A stretch of 64,000 bases of DNA from an uncultured Roseovarius sp. (GTDB lineage Bacteria > Pseudomonadota > Alphaproteobacteria > Rhodobacterales > Rhodobacteraceae): assembly GCF_947489715.1 (NCBI RefSeq), contig NZ_CANLER010000002.1, forward strand, positions 515,597 through 579,596. The letters run 5' to 3'. The translations under genes and the position numbers were made by a program. Numbering within the stretch: the stretch's first letter is position 1; each line of letters begins with the position of its first letter. A model generated the notes under the pieces. The model was not told where the DNA came from, did no database searches, and saw only the letters and a program-made list of their open reading frames with translations. Positions 1-10,228 of this stretch are shown here, piece after piece.

Positions 1-520
1 TGACGTTTTAAGCTACTTTTATGTGTTTCTACGGCAAATTGGCGTTCGACCTGACATCCCATCGTCTGGCAAAAAGGGATGGTTGCCTATTTTATACGCA
101 AAATAGTGACCGTGTGAAACGTCTCAGCAATGACGGCTGGGATACTTGATCTGCATGGACAGGCGCGAGTTCGGGCAGACGGTCGCGTTTAGGTTTGGCA
201 CCTTCTCGTATCGCGATCATTCGAACGAAATCGTCAAGGGTTTCGTGCCCGGCGAGGTTGGGTTCGCCGGGCACAGACCGAAACGAGTTCGGTATCGAGA
301 CGGGGCAGCTACAGGCGCTACTCATTACAAACAAACTCCACTTTTTACTTACACAACGCGGGTCATTGCCCGGTACAGGAATTTGATAACGAAGAAATGA
401 GACCATATTTAGGCAAGAGAGATCCTTTAAACAGGACCTATGCGTTGGCGATTTTCTCTCGATTCCAACCTAGATCGGATTTTCCGTGCGCAGCCCAGAA
501 CGCTGAACTTGGATGGCGCT
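1..520. other. Left edge, no supported gene
   Basis: This stretch lies downstream of cobO, which is read leftward. The open frames here are short, overlap each other on both strands, lack a convincing ribosome binding site and resemble no family I know. I see no clear terminator hairpin with a T-run, no tRNA and no repeat. A decayed gene cannot be excluded. Confidence 0.5.
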
Positions 521-1129
521 CTAAAATTCCACACCTTTTTGAGCTTTTACACCGTCACGGAATGGGTGTTTCACTAAGTTCATTTCAGTCACCAAATCGG
601 CAGCCTCGATCAATTCAGGTTTTGCGTTGCGACCAGTCAAACATACATGGGTCATTTGCGGCTTTTGGTTCAGCAGAAAATCAACCACCTCGTCAATATC
701 AAGATAATCGTAGCGCAAGGCGATATTGATCTCATCCAGAAGAACGAACTGAATCTCAGGATCAAGAATTTGCTCTTGCGCAATGCGCCATCCGTTCTGC
801 GCAGCGGCTATGTCACGTTCGCGATCCTGAGTCTCCCAAGTGAAACCTTCACCCGAGACGAAGAAACGGCACTCATCGGCGAATCGCTCACGCAGGAACG
901 TTTTCTCGCCCGTGTCCCAGTTACCTTTGATGAATTGCACCACAGCACAGGGCATCTGATGCGAAATACAACGCATTATCATCCCGAAACCGGCAGAGGA
1001 TTTACCCTTACCCGTCCCGGTATGAACAAGAATCAGACCTTTTTCTTCGGTCTTAGTTTCCATCATCTTGTCGCGTGCAGCCTTGATTTTGCGCATCTTT
1101 TCATTGTGGCGGGCAGTGGTATCGTCCAT
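521..1129 (-). CDS. cobO: Cob(I)yrinic acid a,c-diamide adenosyltransferase
   Basis: CobO transfers the adenosyl group of ATP to the reduced corrinoid, making the adenosyl-cobalt bond in the cytoplasm. The protein is about 202 residues, normal for CobO/BtuR. A P-loop (HTGTGKGKSS) lies near residues 30-40, and the family block LLDEINIALRYDYLD follows in the middle. The open frame extends further upstream, but the start at 1129 (MDDTTARHNEK) is chosen because GGAGGAAAGCTC sits directly before that ATG and the length then fits the family. It is transcribed away from the rest of the cob cluster, so the rightward riboswitch at 1255-1430 does not lie in its leader. The region between must hold its own promoter. 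Confidence 0.95.
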   Translation of the reverse strand: MDDTTARHNEKMRKIKAARDKMMETKTEEKGLILVHTGTGKGKSSAGFGMIMRCISHQMPCAVVQFIKGNWDTGEKTFLRERFADECRFFVSGEGFTWETQDRERDIAAAQNGWRIAQEQILDPEIQFVLLDEINIALRYDYLDIDEVVDFLLNQKPQMTHVCLTGRNAKPELIEAADLVTEMNLVKHPFRDGVKAQKGVEF

Positions 1130-1254
1130 GAGCTTTCCTCCGGGCATCGGTTCAAGCCCAGAATTTGCACTGCATGCAGGTGTCGTCAATGCGCGTTCGC
1201 CAAGATGTCCGTGATTGACAAGCGCGACCGCGTCTGAGCAATGTCCCATCTGAT

Positions 1255-1430
1255 GGTTGTCCGGAGTAATATTCGGGCTGAAAAAGGGAACGCGGTGCGG
1301 TGATTTCATTGCCAATTCCGTGGCTGCCCCCGCAACTGTAAGCGGCGAGCGATCCTGCCCCACGCCACTGACCACACTGGTCGGGAAGGCGCAGGCACGC
1401 GCCGACCCGCAAGCCAGGAGACCTGCCATC
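1255..1430 (+). promoter_or_regulatory. Cobalamin riboswitch 1
   Basis: The conserved parts of an adenosylcobalamin aptamer appear in order on the plus strand: a GGGAA-GCGGTG segment near 1286-1297, the core CCCCCGCAACTGTAAGCGG near 1326-1345, a GCCACTG near 1364, GGGAAGGC near 1383, and the B12 box AGCCAGGAGACCTGCC at 1412-1427. It precedes a strong Shine-Dalgarno (CGGAGGAG) and the 22-codon frame at 1478. By the known behaviour of the class, bound B12 should repress the downstream DUF1636-cobW-cobN operon. The 5' limit is approximate. Confidence 0.93.
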
Positions 1431-1477
1431 CAGTACCGCAACACCAACCCGGGCGGGGTGCCCCGGAGGAGAATGAT

Positions 1478-1546
1478 ATGAATTCAGCTTTGAAAAAAGC
1501 GTCCGCATCAACAGTGAATGTCTGGTGGCAAAGACATGAGCAATAG
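1478..1546 (+). pseudogene. 22-codon frame, possible cbtB remnant
   Basis: An ATG at 1478 has an excellent ribosome binding site (GGAGGAGAATGAT) just after the B12 riboswitch, yet the frame stops after 22 codons at 1544-1546. It overlaps the start of the DUF1636 gene by 11 bases. The N-terminus, MNSALKKASAST, resembles the start of small CbtB cobalt-transporter subunits, and in many alphaproteobacteria the order is riboswitch, cbtB, cbtA, DUF1636, cobW, cobN. I infer that a deletion removed most of cbtB and all of cbtA and kept the translation start. The alternative is a short leader peptide that couples translation to the next gene. The resemblance is short, so this is tentative. Confidence 0.45.
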
Positions 1547-1925
1547 CCCACCTCAGATGACCGAGCTTCTTGTCTGTGTGAAATGCCTGCGTGGCAGCGA
1601 GGTCACCGAAGATGGTGAGCGCCCGGGGCAAAGGCTGTTTGACGATTTGTCAGCAAAAACCATGCCCGAGGGTGTGGCCCTGCGGGGGGTCGAATGCCTA
1701 CAAAACTGCGATCATGGATGCTCTGTCGCGCTGCGTGGCGGACCAAAACGCTGGACATATGTATACGGAAATCTTCATGAGACGTCGCATCTGGACATTC
1801 TGATTGAGGGTGCTGCGCTTTACCATGACACCACAGACGGTCTGATCCCGTGGCGCGTCCGACCGGAACATTTTAAACGCAACTGTATCGCGCGCATTCC
1901 GCCGCTGGAGAACGAAAATGGCTGA
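1536..1925 (+). CDS. DUF1636 family metal-binding-like protein
   Basis: A 129-residue cytoplasmic protein of the DUF1636 family, found beside cobalamin genes in alphaproteobacteria; the reaction is unknown. A Cys pair (CVKC, residues 12-15) and a later CLQNCDHGC cluster give a ferredoxin-like pattern suited to binding a metal or iron-sulfur centre. The ATG at 1536 is chosen over one at 1518: it overlaps the stop of the preceding 22-codon frame, which suggests translational coupling, and no good ribosome site of its own is visible. The stop overlaps the start of cobW. The context suggests cobalt handling ahead of chelation, but that is inference. Confidence 0.8.
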   Translation: MSNSPPQMTELLVCVKCLRGSEVTEDGERPGQRLFDDLSAKTMPEGVALRGVECLQNCDHGCSVALRGGPKRWTYVYGNLHETSHLDILIEGAALYHDTTDGLIPWRVRPEHFKRNCIARIPPLENENG

Positions 1926-2973
1926 TCTTGAAAAACTCCCCGTGACTGTCATCACGGGGTTCCTGGGCTCGGGTAAGACCACCCTGATCTCGCATCTGAT
2001 GCAAAACCCTGGTGGCAAGCGACTGGCCGTTGTGGTTAACGAGTTCGGTGATGTCGGTGTTGATGGTGAGATTCTGAAAGGGTGTGCGATCCCCGACTGC
2101 CCGGCGGAGAACATCATGGAATTGGCCAATGGCTGCATCTGTTGCACCGTCGCCGATGATTTCATTCCAACAATCGAAGCGCTGATGGCGCTTGACCCGC
2201 GGCCGGAGCATATCCTGATCGAAACCTCAGGCCTTGCCCTGCCCAAACCGCTGCTCAAGGCGTTCGATTGGCCCGACATCCGCTCTAAGATCACTGTCGA
2301 TGGCGTGATCGCCCTGGCCGATGCCGAGGCTGTCGCCGCCGGTCGTTTTGCGCCCAACGTGGCAGCAGTCGATGCGCAGCGCGAGGCCGATGACAGTATT
2401 GATCACGAAACGCCACTTTCCGAGGTTTTTGAGGACCAGATTTCCTGCGCAGACATCATTCTGCTGACCAAACCCGACCTTGCCGGTTCTGATGGTGTTG
2501 CGACAGCCAAGCAAATCATTGCAGCCGAGGCCCCGCGCCCTCTGCCAGTTGTCGAAGTCGCTGAAGGGGTTGTCGACCCTCGTATTATCCTTGGCCTTGA
2601 GGCCGCCGCTGAAGACGATATGGACGCGCGCCCCTCACACCACGACACGCCTCATGATCATGACCACGACGATTTCGAAAGCATCGTGGTCGACATTCCT
2701 GATGTGGCGGACCCAGAGGAACTGGTTTCGCGCATCGAAGAGCTTGCTAATCGACAGAATATCCTGCGCGTCAAAGGCTATGCCAATGTCACGGGTAAGC
2801 CGATGCGCCTTCTCGTGCAGGCAGTAGGCGCACGAGTGCGCCATCAATATGACCGCGCCTGGAAGGCTGATGAACAGCGTGCTGGTCGGTTGGTCGTGAT
2901 CGCGGAGCATGAGGATATCAGCACAGAGGCCATTCGCGCTGTACTCGCGCCGCAACCGGCTATCGCCGAGTAA
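1918..2973 (+). CDS. cobW: CobW GTPase, cobalt metallochaperone family
   Basis: CobW is a G3E-family GTPase (COG0523) thought to deliver cobalt for cobalamin synthesis. The protein has 351 residues. The P-loop GFLGSGKTT is near residues 14-22 and the family metal-binding CxCC motif appears as NGCICC near residues 73-78. A histidine-rich segment (HHDTPHDHDHDD) near residues 241-252 could hold metal, and a CobW C-terminal domain follows. The gene overlaps the end of the DUF1636 frame by 8 bases and lies 6 bases before cobN. Position between a Cys-rich protein and the chelatase fits a cobalt-delivery role. Confidence 0.93.
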   Translation: MADLEKLPVTVITGFLGSGKTTLISHLMQNPGGKRLAVVVNEFGDVGVDGEILKGCAIPDCPAENIMELANGCICCTVADDFIPTIEALMALDPRPEHILIETSGLALPKPLLKAFDWPDIRSKITVDGVIALADAEAVAAGRFAPNVAAVDAQREADDSIDHETPLSEVFEDQISCADIILLTKPDLAGSDGVATAKQIIAAEAPRPLPVVEVAEGVVDPRIILGLEAAAEDDMDARPSHHDTPHDHDHDDFESIVVDIPDVADPEELVSRIEELANRQNILRVKGYANVTGKPMRLLVQAVGARVRHQYDRAWKADEQRAGRLVVIAEHEDISTEAIRAVLAPQPAIAE

Positions 2974-2979
2974 AAGCCG

Positions 2980-5900
2980 ATGCATGTCATCTTCCGCGAA
3001 AACCACGGGCTTGAAGAGACCGAGACACCAACGGATCTAGGGCAAGCGCCCGCCGATCTGGTGGTGCTCAGCTTCTCGGATTCCGATCTGGGTGCTTTCG
3101 CGGCGGGCTGGCATCGTGGTGGTGGCACCGAGGGGCGCATGCCCACTCTGAGACTGGCCAACATAGCTGCGCTGAAACACCCACTTTCGGTTGACACCTA
3201 CATCGAAAGGACTTTGGAAAATGCCAAAGGCATTCTGATCAGGCTCATCGGGGGCGTGCCCTACTGGCCCTATGGTGTGCAACAGGTCGAAGCACTGGCA
3301 CGATCCAAGGGTATTGCGCTTGCCGTTCTGCCTGCAGATGGACGATCCGACCCTCGGTTAGATGAAATCTCGACCTTGCCCGTTTCCACGTTGAGGCGTC
3401 TGCAACATCTGTGCGACACGGGTGGAGAAGTTGCTGCGCAAGCTGCTTTGGCACAAATGGCACTGGCATCAGGTCTTTACGCAGGCCCGGTCATAGGGTC
3501 CAAATCACTACCGGTTGTGGGTGGTTGGACACCCGAGGATGGCGTGACTTGTCCGGTCTTGGCCAATGTTGAGAGCCCAAAGCCATTGGTCGTGATCGTC
3601 TTTTACCGTTCCTTTTTAGTTGCTGCCGACCTTGCTCCCATCGAAGCGCTCTTTGGTGCGCTGTGCAATCAGCGTTTTACTGTCATGGGCCTCTTTGCAC
3701 CCTCGCTCAAAACACCCGATGCAGCGGAATGGCTGGCACGTCAGGTTGCGCATCTGAGACCCGTGGCGATTGTAAATGCGACGTCGTTTTCGGGGAGGGG
3801 TGCAAAAGGCATGTCGCCGCTGGATTTCGCGGATGTACCGGTGTTTCAGGTCGCTCTTGCAACATCAGCACATCAAGCCTGGGCGAATTCCGAACGCGGA
3901 CTTTCCCCCGCAGATTTGGCGATGCACGTTGTTCTGCCAGAAGTGGACGGACGGCTGTTTACCGGTGTGGTTTCGTTCAAGGAACCAAAGATGCGGGATA
4001 CGCATCTGCAATTTGCGCGCCATGTTCACATGCCTGACCTGAGCCGCATTCAGGCCGTTGCTGCGCGCATCGCAGCGTGGCATCGGTTGGCCAACACATC
4101 ACCGTCCGAGCGCCGCGTGGCACTGGTGCTGTCAACATATCCGGGGCGTGAATGGAACTTGGCGCATGCTGTCGGCCTGGACGCAATCGCCTCAGCCGAA
4201 GCAATGCTGGAAGATTTGAGGGAGGCGGGCCATGATGCAAGCCTTGGCGTTTCCGGCGATAACCTGCGTGATGCGCAGATGATCTGGCCGATGGTCGAAT
4301 ACAAGGCCGCACTCACCACGTTGCCGCAGGAATTACAAGACGATCTGACCACGGCTTGGGGCGCACCGGAAAACGATCCAAGCGCCACATCGGAAGGTAT
4401 TTCACTTCCGATTCTGGAACGTGGAAAAACCCTGGTCGCGCTTCAACCCGAACGTGGAACAACGTCGCTTCGTGATGCCGAGTATCATGATCTGTCCCGT
4501 GTTCCGCGGCACGGTTATGTCGCATTTTATCTTTGGCTGCGCGCGCAGGTGGATGCGCTGGTCCATATCGGTGCGCATGGCACTCTGGAATGGCTACCGG
4601 GCAAAGCAGTAGCGCTTTCGGACACCTGTTGGCCCGAGGCATTGATCGGTGACCTTCCAGTCCTCTATCCTTTCATCGTTAACGATCCCGGCGAAGCCGC
4701 ACAGGCCAAACGTCGTATCGGAGCGATCACGCTTGGCCATGTACCACCGCCCATGAAACGTTCGGGAACGCCGGAGAGACTAGCCCGGCTTGAGGCGCTG
4801 CTAGATGAGTTTTCCAACGCCGATGGGCTTGATCCACGTCGCCGCAACCGTTTGCAGGAAGATATCCGCGTTGAAGCACAAGCGTTGGGCGTAGAAGATG
4901 ATTTGGGCCTGAATGCGGCGTCATGTTCGGCCGAAGCGATCACGCGCATTGATCGTTTTGTTTGTGATGTAAAAGACAGCCAGTTTGGTGATGGGCTGCA
5001 TATTTGGGGACGCGTCACAGAAGGGCAGGATGCCTTCGATCCAATTGGCTCTGCAGAAGCAGAGCGTAAGTCTCTTACTAAAGCATTGAATGGTGAACGG
5101 ATTGCGTCTGGACCTTCCGGCTCGCCTTATCGCGGGCGTAGTGATGTCTTGCCAACAGGCCGTAACTTGTACACCACTGACCCGCGCTCGGTTCCAACCC
5201 GGACCGCTTATGCGCAAGGCACCAAATTGGCGGAGGAGTTGATCCGACGCCATTTGCAAGATGAGGGTGACTGGCCAAAGGGTTTGATCCTTGATCTTTG
5301 GGGTTCAGCGACCATGCGAACCGCGGGTGAAGAATTCGCGATGGCGCTGCATCTGATGGGGGTACGTCCTGTCTGGGATGAAGGATCCGAACGCGTTTCA
5401 GGTATCGAAATCCTTCCAATTGCCGAGCTTGATCGTCCGCGTATTGACGTGACACTCAGAGTTTCGGGCCTGTTCCGGGATGTTTTCCCAGCACTTTCCG
5501 CACTGTTTTCCCAAGCAGTTCGAGTGCTTTCCGAACGGGATGAGGCGCTGGATTGGAACCCTTATGTGGGCCATAATACTGCGCGGGTTTATGGACCGGC
5601 GCCAGGAAGCTTCGGGGTGGCGATCGGAGCTCATATAGGTGATTACTCGGATCAGGCACGGCACGCGGCTGGCGAAGCTTGGTTGGCCGCATCAAGCTGG
5701 GCGTTTGATGGTGAAACACAGCGCCCTGATGCGGCGGGGTTGCGCGACCGCGTGAGGCAGGCCGATACATTTGTTCATTTGCAAGATTTGCCTGAAACCG
5801 ATGTGCTGCTGGCCGAGGACTATGCATCACACGAGGCTGGATTTGCCGCCGCCCAATTTGTGACCGGGGGACAGGCAACGCTCTACCATCTCGATGCTAC

Positions 5901-6264
5901 CGATCCGTCCAATCCACGCGCGCGTGAACTAACCGAAGAGATTGCGCGGGTCGTTCAGGCGCGGGCCGCACATCCAGGATGGATAGCCGGTATGAAGCGC
6001 CATGGTTTCCGGGGCGCTGCTGAAATCGCCACAACTTTGGAAAACATGGCTGCATTCGCCCAGCTAGCACAGGTCGTGCCCGCGCATCTTTTTGACCTTT
6101 ATTATGATGCAACGCTTGGCAACGCCGAAACAACCGCGTTCCTATCAGATGCCAATCCGGGAGCTCTTGCAGCGATGCGGGATCGGTTTGCAGCGCTTCA
6201 CGCTGCGGGCCTTTGGCAATCTCGGCGCAATTCAATTCTGGCTGTTCTTGAGGCCGCAGAATGA
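2980..6264 (+). CDS. cobN: Cobaltochelatase, CobN subunit
   Basis: CobN is the large subunit of the ATP-dependent aerobic cobaltochelatase that inserts Co2+ into hydrogenobyrinic acid a,c-diamide; it works with CobS and CobT, which are not in this window. The protein has 1094 residues, somewhat shorter than the about 1275 of the Pseudomonas denitrificans enzyme. It carries the CobN/BchH family blocks, including [20 protein letters not shown] in the middle and [18 protein letters not shown] after residue 720. The ATG at 2980 gives the usual N-terminus with [13 protein letters not shown]. The gene overlaps cobG by 4 bases (ATGA). Confidence 0.96.
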   Translation: MHVIFRENHGLEETETPTDLGQAPADLVVLSFSDSDLGAFAAGWHRGGGTEGRMPTLRLANIAALKHPLSVDTYIERTLENAKGILIRLIGGVPYWPYGVQQVEALARSKGIALAVLPADGRSDPRLDEISTLPVSTLRRLQHLCDTGGEVAAQAALAQMALASGLYAGPVIGSKSLPVVGGWTPEDGVTCPVLANVESPKPLVVIVFYRSFLVAADLAPIEALFGALCNQRFTVMGLFAPSLKTPDAAEWLARQVAHLRPVAIVNATSFSGRGAKGMSPLDFADVPVFQVALATSAHQAWANSERGLSPADLAMHVVLPEVDGRLFTGVVSFKEPKMRDTHLQFARHVHMPDLSRIQAVAARIAAWHRLANTSPSERRVALVLSTYPGREWNLAHAVGLDAIASAEAMLEDLREAGHDASLGVSGDNLRDAQMIWPMVEYKAALTTLPQELQDDLTTAWGAPENDPSATSEGISLPILERGKTLVALQPERGTTSLRDAEYHDLSRVPRHGYVAFYLWLRAQVDALVHIGAHGTLEWLPGKAVALSDTCWPEALIGDLPVLYPFIVNDPGEAAQAKRRIGAITLGHVPPPMKRSGTPERLARLEALLDEFSNADGLDPRRRNRLQEDIRVEAQALGVEDDLGLNAASCSAEAITRIDRFVCDVKDSQFGDGLHIWGRVTEGQDAFDPIGSAEAERKSLTKALNGERIASGPSGSPYRGRSDVLPTGRNLYTTDPRSVPTRTAYAQGTKLAEELIRRHLQDEGDWPKGLILDLWGSATMRTAGEEFAMALHLMGVRPVWDEGSERVSGIEILPIAELDRPRIDVTLRVSGLFRDVFPALSALFSQAVRVLSERDEALDWNPYVGHNTARVYGPAPGSFGVAIGAHIGDYSDQARHAAGEAWLAASSWAFDGETQRPDAAGLRDRVRQADTFVHLQDLPETDVLLAEDYASHEAGFAAAQFVTGGQATLYHLDATDPSNPRARELTEEIARVVQARAAHPGWIAGMKRHGFRGAAEIATTLENMAAFAQLAQVVPAHLFDLYYDATLGNAETTAFLSDANPGALAAMRDRFAALHAAGLWQSRRNSILAVLEAAE

Positions 6265-7400
6265 GCGCCCCATTGGTCAAGGGTTGGTGCCCGGGTGCTT
6301 ATCGCCCAATGATGTCGGGCGATGGTCTAGTGGTGCGCGTACGCCCCTGGCTAGGCCATCTGGATGCGACACAGGTATTGGGATTATGTGACGCCGCAGA
6401 ACGTTTCGGAAACGGAACAATCGATCTTACCTCACGCGCCAATCTTCAGGTCCGCGGAGTATCTGAGGCTGATCATCCAGCACTGATCGAGACATTTCAG
6501 AAACTGAATCTGCTGGACACCGATCCCGCAATCGAAGCGCGACGCAACATTGCCGTCACGCCAGATTGGCAAGAGGGGGATTTGACCCAAAAACTTGGCC
6601 TGGCGCTGCTGGGTGTATTGAGACATCTCCCCGCCTTGCCCGCGAAAATGGGGTTTGCAATCGATACCGGTCACATCGGACAATTGGCAACGTGTTCCGC
6701 TGATTTCCGTTTTGAACTGTCAGATGATGGTGCACTGATCCTGCGCGCCGACGGGGCACGTCTTGGCAAGACCGTCACCATAGAAACCGCGACCGAAGAA
6801 TTGACCAATTTGATGACATGGTTTGTTGAAACCGGTGGCGTCAAAGCGGGTCGCATGCACCGCCATTTGAGCCAAACTCCCCTACCTCGGGAATGGCTGG
6901 AACTGCCGCCACGCAAGCAAGGCCAGCAAGCCAGTCCCGGTGAATATGCGATGGGGCGTGTGTTGGGAGCCCCTTTCGGGCAATTGGTCGCACCTTCCCT
7001 GGCGCGGGTGATGCAGGACTGCAAAGCCAAAGCCATGCGCCCGATGCAGGGTCGCCTCTTCGTGCTGTTGGGTGCCTGCGATATGCCTGCGCCTGATTTC
7101 GTAACGAAACCAAATGATCCAATGCTGAGTGTTCATGCTTGTCCAGGCGCGCCCTATTGCCCTCAGGCCGAAGTCTCGACCCGCGATATCGCCCAAGCGT
7201 TGGCGCCCAAATTACCCGAAGGTTGCAGCCTGCATGTTTCCGGCTGTGCGAAGGGCTGTGCCCATCCCCATGCCGCGGATGTAACGCTTGTCGGGGCAAA
7301 TGGTCAATTCAACCTTGTCAGAGACGGTACACCATGGGATGAGCCCCGCCAATCTGCCCTGACAGCAAAAATGGTCCACCAGCAAATAGAGCGCGTTTAA
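6261..7400 (+). CDS. cobG: Precorrin-3B synthase
   Basis: CobG uses oxygen to hydroxylate precorrin-3A at C20 and form the gamma-lactone of precorrin-3B, so its presence marks the aerobic route rather than the CobZ variant. The 379-residue protein is a nitrite/sulfite-reductase-like fold. The N-terminus carries [11 protein letters not shown], and the C-terminal half has the Fe4S4 cysteine pattern, CPGAPYCPQ followed about 35 residues later by [15 protein letters not shown]. Length is typical. It overlaps cobN by 4 bases and its TAA shares a base with the cobH start. Confidence 0.95.
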   Translation: MSAPLVKGWCPGAYRPMMSGDGLVVRVRPWLGHLDATQVLGLCDAAERFGNGTIDLTSRANLQVRGVSEADHPALIETFQKLNLLDTDPAIEARRNIAVTPDWQEGDLTQKLGLALLGVLRHLPALPAKMGFAIDTGHIGQLATCSADFRFELSDDGALILRADGARLGKTVTIETATEELTNLMTWFVETGGVKAGRMHRHLSQTPLPREWLELPPRKQGQQASPGEYAMGRVLGAPFGQLVAPSLARVMQDCKAKAMRPMQGRLFVLLGACDMPAPDFVTKPNDPMLSVHACPGAPYCPQAEVSTRDIAQALAPKLPEGCSLHVSGCAKGCAHPHAADVTLVGANGQFNLVRDGTPWDEPRQSALTAKMVHQQIERV

Positions 7401-8029
7401 TGCCTTACGAATATGAAAAAGACGGCGCTGCCATCTATAAAGAGTCCTTTGCCACGATCCGCGCCGAAGCTGATCTGGACCACTTTGGAACAGATGAACA
7501 GCAGGTTGTTGTGCGCATGATTCATGCCGCTGGAATGGTAGGTCTGGAGCAGTACGTGAAGGTATCCGATCAAATGGTGTCGGTCGCACGCACGGCGTTT
7601 GAAGCCGGTGCGCCAGTTTTTTGCGACGCCTACATGGTCAGCGAAGGTATAACGCGCAAAAGGTTGCCCGCGGATAACGATGTCATTTGTACCCTACGTG
7701 ATCCGAAGGTGCCTGAGCTTGCAGCCAGACTGCAAACCACACGCTCCGCAGCGGCGCTCGAATTGTGGCGTGATCGTTTAGGCGGCGCGGTTGTCGCCAT
7801 TGGAAACGCACCCACTGCGCTATTCCACCTGCTTGAAATGCTCGAAGACCCGGCATGTGCAAGGCCCGCCGCCATTATCGGATGCCCGGTGGGATTTGTT
7901 GGCGCGCGCGAAAGTAAAGACGCTTTGTGGGATGCCTTGCCAGTACCTTCTTTAATAGTCGAAGGTCGGTTGGGCGGCAGTGCCATCACAGTCGCAGCAA
8001 TCAATGCAATCGCGAGTCGTATAGAATGA
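7400..8029 (+). CDS. cobH: Precorrin-8X methylmutase
   Basis: CobH moves the C11 methyl group to C12, turning precorrin-8X into hydrogenobyrinic acid. The 209-residue length and the opening YEKDGAAIYKESFATIRAEADL are typical. The family motif RMIHAAGMVGLEQYV near residues 38-52 contains the His known to be important in catalysis. VGFVGARESKD near residue 160 is also conserved. The start codon overlaps the cobG stop (TAATG) and the stop overlaps the cobI start (ATGA), so translation is probably coupled. Confidence 0.96.
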   Translation: MPYEYEKDGAAIYKESFATIRAEADLDHFGTDEQQVVVRMIHAAGMVGLEQYVKVSDQMVSVARTAFEAGAPVFCDAYMVSEGITRKRLPADNDVICTLRDPKVPELAARLQTTRSAAALELWRDRLGGAVVAIGNAPTALFHLLEMLEDPACARPAAIIGCPVGFVGARESKDALWDALPVPSLIVEGRLGGSAITVAAINAIASRIE

Positions 8030-8751
8030 GCGGAACTGTCTATGGCGTCGGCCTTGGGCCCGGTGATCCTGACTTGATGAGCGTGCGTGCTGACCGGCTG
8101 GTTCGCAAGGCACGTCATGTCGCTTTCTTTCGTAAAGCTGGTCGAGCGGGCCGCGCGCGCAAGATTGTGGATGGAATGCTGCATGAGAATGCCATCGAGT
8201 TTCCGATGGAGTATCCCGTTACCACCGAAATTCCACTCTCAGATCCGCGCTACAACGAAGCCCTGTCTGCCTTTTATGCCGACTGTACCGCGCAGTTGCT
8301 CAATCTCTTGAGATCCGGTGAAGACGTTGTCGTTTTGTGCGAGGGTGATCCGTTCTTTTATGGCTCTTTCATGCATCTTTACTCGCGTCTTGAAGGGGTA
8401 GTACCAGTAACTGTCATTCCCGCGATCACAGGAATGTCGGCGGCGTGGACGGCGACCGGCGCGCCGATTACCTGGGGTGACGATATCTTGTCGACGGTGA
8501 TGGGCACGCTTGAAGAAGACACGCTAACACAAGCTATGTCTGCAGCGGACGCACTGATCGTGATGAAGATCGGGCGCAACCTGCCAAAGGTTCGCCGCGC
8601 TCTTAAGGCCGCTGGGAAGGCAGATCGCGCGGTCTTGGTTGAATATGCCAGCATGACGGGCCAGACGATACGACCCCTGGCCGAAGTAAATGGCGAAACG
8701 CTGCCCTATTTCTCGATCATTGTCGTGCACGGGCAAGGGCGACGACCATGA
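8026..8751 (+). CDS. cobI: Precorrin-2 C20-methyltransferase
   Basis: CobI methylates precorrin-2 at C20 with S-adenosylmethionine. The start at 8026 (MSGTVYGVGLGPGDPDL) overlaps the cobH stop, whereas the frame remains open upstream; the shorter form is the normal one at 241 residues. The glycine-rich VGLGPGDPDL at the N-terminus and VVLCEGDPFFYGSFMHLY near residue 105 are the two characteristic SAM-binding loops of the tetrapyrrole methylase family. It overlaps cobJ by 4 bases. Confidence 0.95.
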   Translation: MSGTVYGVGLGPGDPDLMSVRADRLVRKARHVAFFRKAGRAGRARKIVDGMLHENAIEFPMEYPVTTEIPLSDPRYNEALSAFYADCTAQLLNLLRSGEDVVVLCEGDPFFYGSFMHLYSRLEGVVPVTVIPAITGMSAAWTATGAPITWGDDILSTVMGTLEEDTLTQAMSAADALIVMKIGRNLPKVRRALKAAGKADRAVLVEYASMTGQTIRPLAEVNGETLPYFSIIVVHGQGRRP

Positions 8752-9500
8752 GGGGCTGTGTCATCATTGCAGGCCTTGGTCCGGGATCGGATGGATTGGT
8801 GACGCCGGAAGTCCGGGCAGCAATTGACAATGCAACCGATATCGTCGGCTATATCCCCTACGTGCGCCGCATCGCACCTCGCCCTGGTCTTACTCTTCAC
8901 GAAAGCGATAACCGGGTTGAGCTTGACCGGGCCACGCATGCGCTTGAGATGGCGCAAAAGGGTCAACGCGTGGTCGTGGTCAGTTCGGGCGATCCAGGCA
9001 TTTTTGCGATGGCATCTGCCGTTTTCGAAGCGCTTGAAGCCGGGCCTGTGGAGTGGCGTGAGCTTGATATTCGCGTATTGCCTGGCATCACTGCAATGCT
9101 GGCCGCCGCTGCGCGAGCCGGTGCGCCCTTGGGACACGATTTCTGCGCCATCAACCTGAGCGATAATCTCAAACCCTGGGCTTTGATCGAAAAACGCCTG
9201 CGGCTTGCGGCGCAAGCTGATTTCGCAATGGCTTTCTACAATCCACGCTCTAAGGCACGCCCCGAGGGGTTTGGCCGTGCGCTCGAAATCTTGAAGGAAA
9301 CTTGCGAGCCGGAGCGCGTGATCGTCTTTGCCCGCGCCGTTTCGCGCCCGGATGAAGATATACGTGTCGAACGATTGACCAATGCCACGCCCGATATGGC
9401 CGATATGCAAACGATGGTTCTGGTCGGTTCCTCGCAGACGAGGATCATTGAACGTGACGGCACTCCAATCATCTACACGCCGCGGTCGGCAGACGCATGA
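8748..9500 (+). CDS. cobJ: Precorrin-3B C17-methyltransferase
   Basis: CobJ methylates precorrin-3B at C17 and contracts the macrocycle. The protein has 250 residues, with the methylase signature IIAGLGPGSDGL at the N-terminus, the CobJ-type segment GYIPYVRRI near residue 35 and VVVVSSGDPGIFAMA near residue 80. The 3' end overlaps the 3' end of the oppositely oriented cobK by 28 bases. The start overlaps the cobI stop. Confidence 0.95.
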   Translation: MRGCVIIAGLGPGSDGLVTPEVRAAIDNATDIVGYIPYVRRIAPRPGLTLHESDNRVELDRATHALEMAQKGQRVVVVSSGDPGIFAMASAVFEALEAGPVEWRELDIRVLPGITAMLAAAARAGAPLGHDFCAINLSDNLKPWALIEKRLRLAAQADFAMAFYNPRSKARPEGFGRALEILKETCEPERVIVFARAVSRPDEDIRVERLTNATPDMADMQTMVLVGSSQTRIIERDGTPIIYTPRSADA

Positions 9501-10228
9501 GAGAGCCAATCAAACACCTGATCAACCGTCCCGACCTCTTGCCGGGCAGGCAAGCTTGGACGGCTGATCATGATGACGGGCAATCCAAGCGTACGAGACG
9601 CCGCTATTTTGGAATAGGCGCCAATGCCGCCCGCATTTTTCGACACGACCACCTGAATTTCGTGGGTTTGCATCAGGGCAAGATCATCCGCTTCGCTGAA
9701 CGGACCCCGAGCAACAATTACTTCGGTCTCAGGCAACGGCAGAGGCGCATCTGGTGGATCAACCAGCCGCAAAAGGTAACGATGCTGCGGGTTGGGTGCG
9801 AACTCCGCCAGATGCATGCGCCCAACTGCCAACATGACATTTGCACGTGGCCGATTCAGCGCCGCAGCGGCGCCCGCAATATCCGGCACATTGATCCAGT
9901 TGTCGCCGATTTGGCGCTGCCATGCTGGACGGGTCAGCGCCAGATGCGGCACGCCCAAAGTGGTGCAGGCCGCAACCGCATTGGCACTCATCTGTGCCGC
10001 AAAAGGATGAGTGGCGTCGACCAAATGGGTGATCTGCTTGGCCTGCAAATACCGTACCAGCCCATCGATACCACCAAACCCTCCCACCCGCTGCGGCAAG
10101 GGTTGCCGTACAGGGCGAGCGACGCGGCCTGCAAAAGACACAGTGCCGCGTATTCCAGCCTCAGCCAGAGCGCGCGCAAGCGCCGTCGCCTCGGTCGTCC
10201 CTCCGAGCAGAAGGAGGTTTGGCGTCAT
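9473..10228 (-). CDS. cobK: Precorrin-6A reductase, against the operon
   Basis: CobK reduces precorrin-6A to dihydroprecorrin-6 with NADPH. The 251-residue protein opens with LLLLGGTTEATALARAL, a Rossmann nucleotide loop, and carries THLVDATHPFAAQMSANA near residue 75 and VSKNAGGIGAYSKI near residue 205, as expected. Start 10228 gives MTPNLLLLGG with GGAG (plus-strand ctcc at 10237-10240) 8 bases upstream. The open frame continues upstream but is not needed. The gene is inverted inside an otherwise rightward operon: its start codon overlaps the cobL start by 2 bases and its end overlaps cobJ by 28. Its promoter must therefore lie inside cobL. Confidence 0.94.
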   Translation of the reverse strand: MTPNLLLLGGTTEATALARALAEAGIRGTVSFAGRVARPVRQPLPQRVGGFGGIDGLVRYLQAKQITHLVDATHPFAAQMSANAVAACTTLGVPHLALTRPAWQRQIGDNWINVPDIAGAAAALNRPRANVMLAVGRMHLAEFAPNPQHRYLLRLVDPPDAPLPLPETEVIVARGPFSEADDLALMQTHEIQVVVSKNAGGIGAYSKIAASRTLGLPVIMISRPSLPARQEVGTVDQVFDWLSHASADRGV

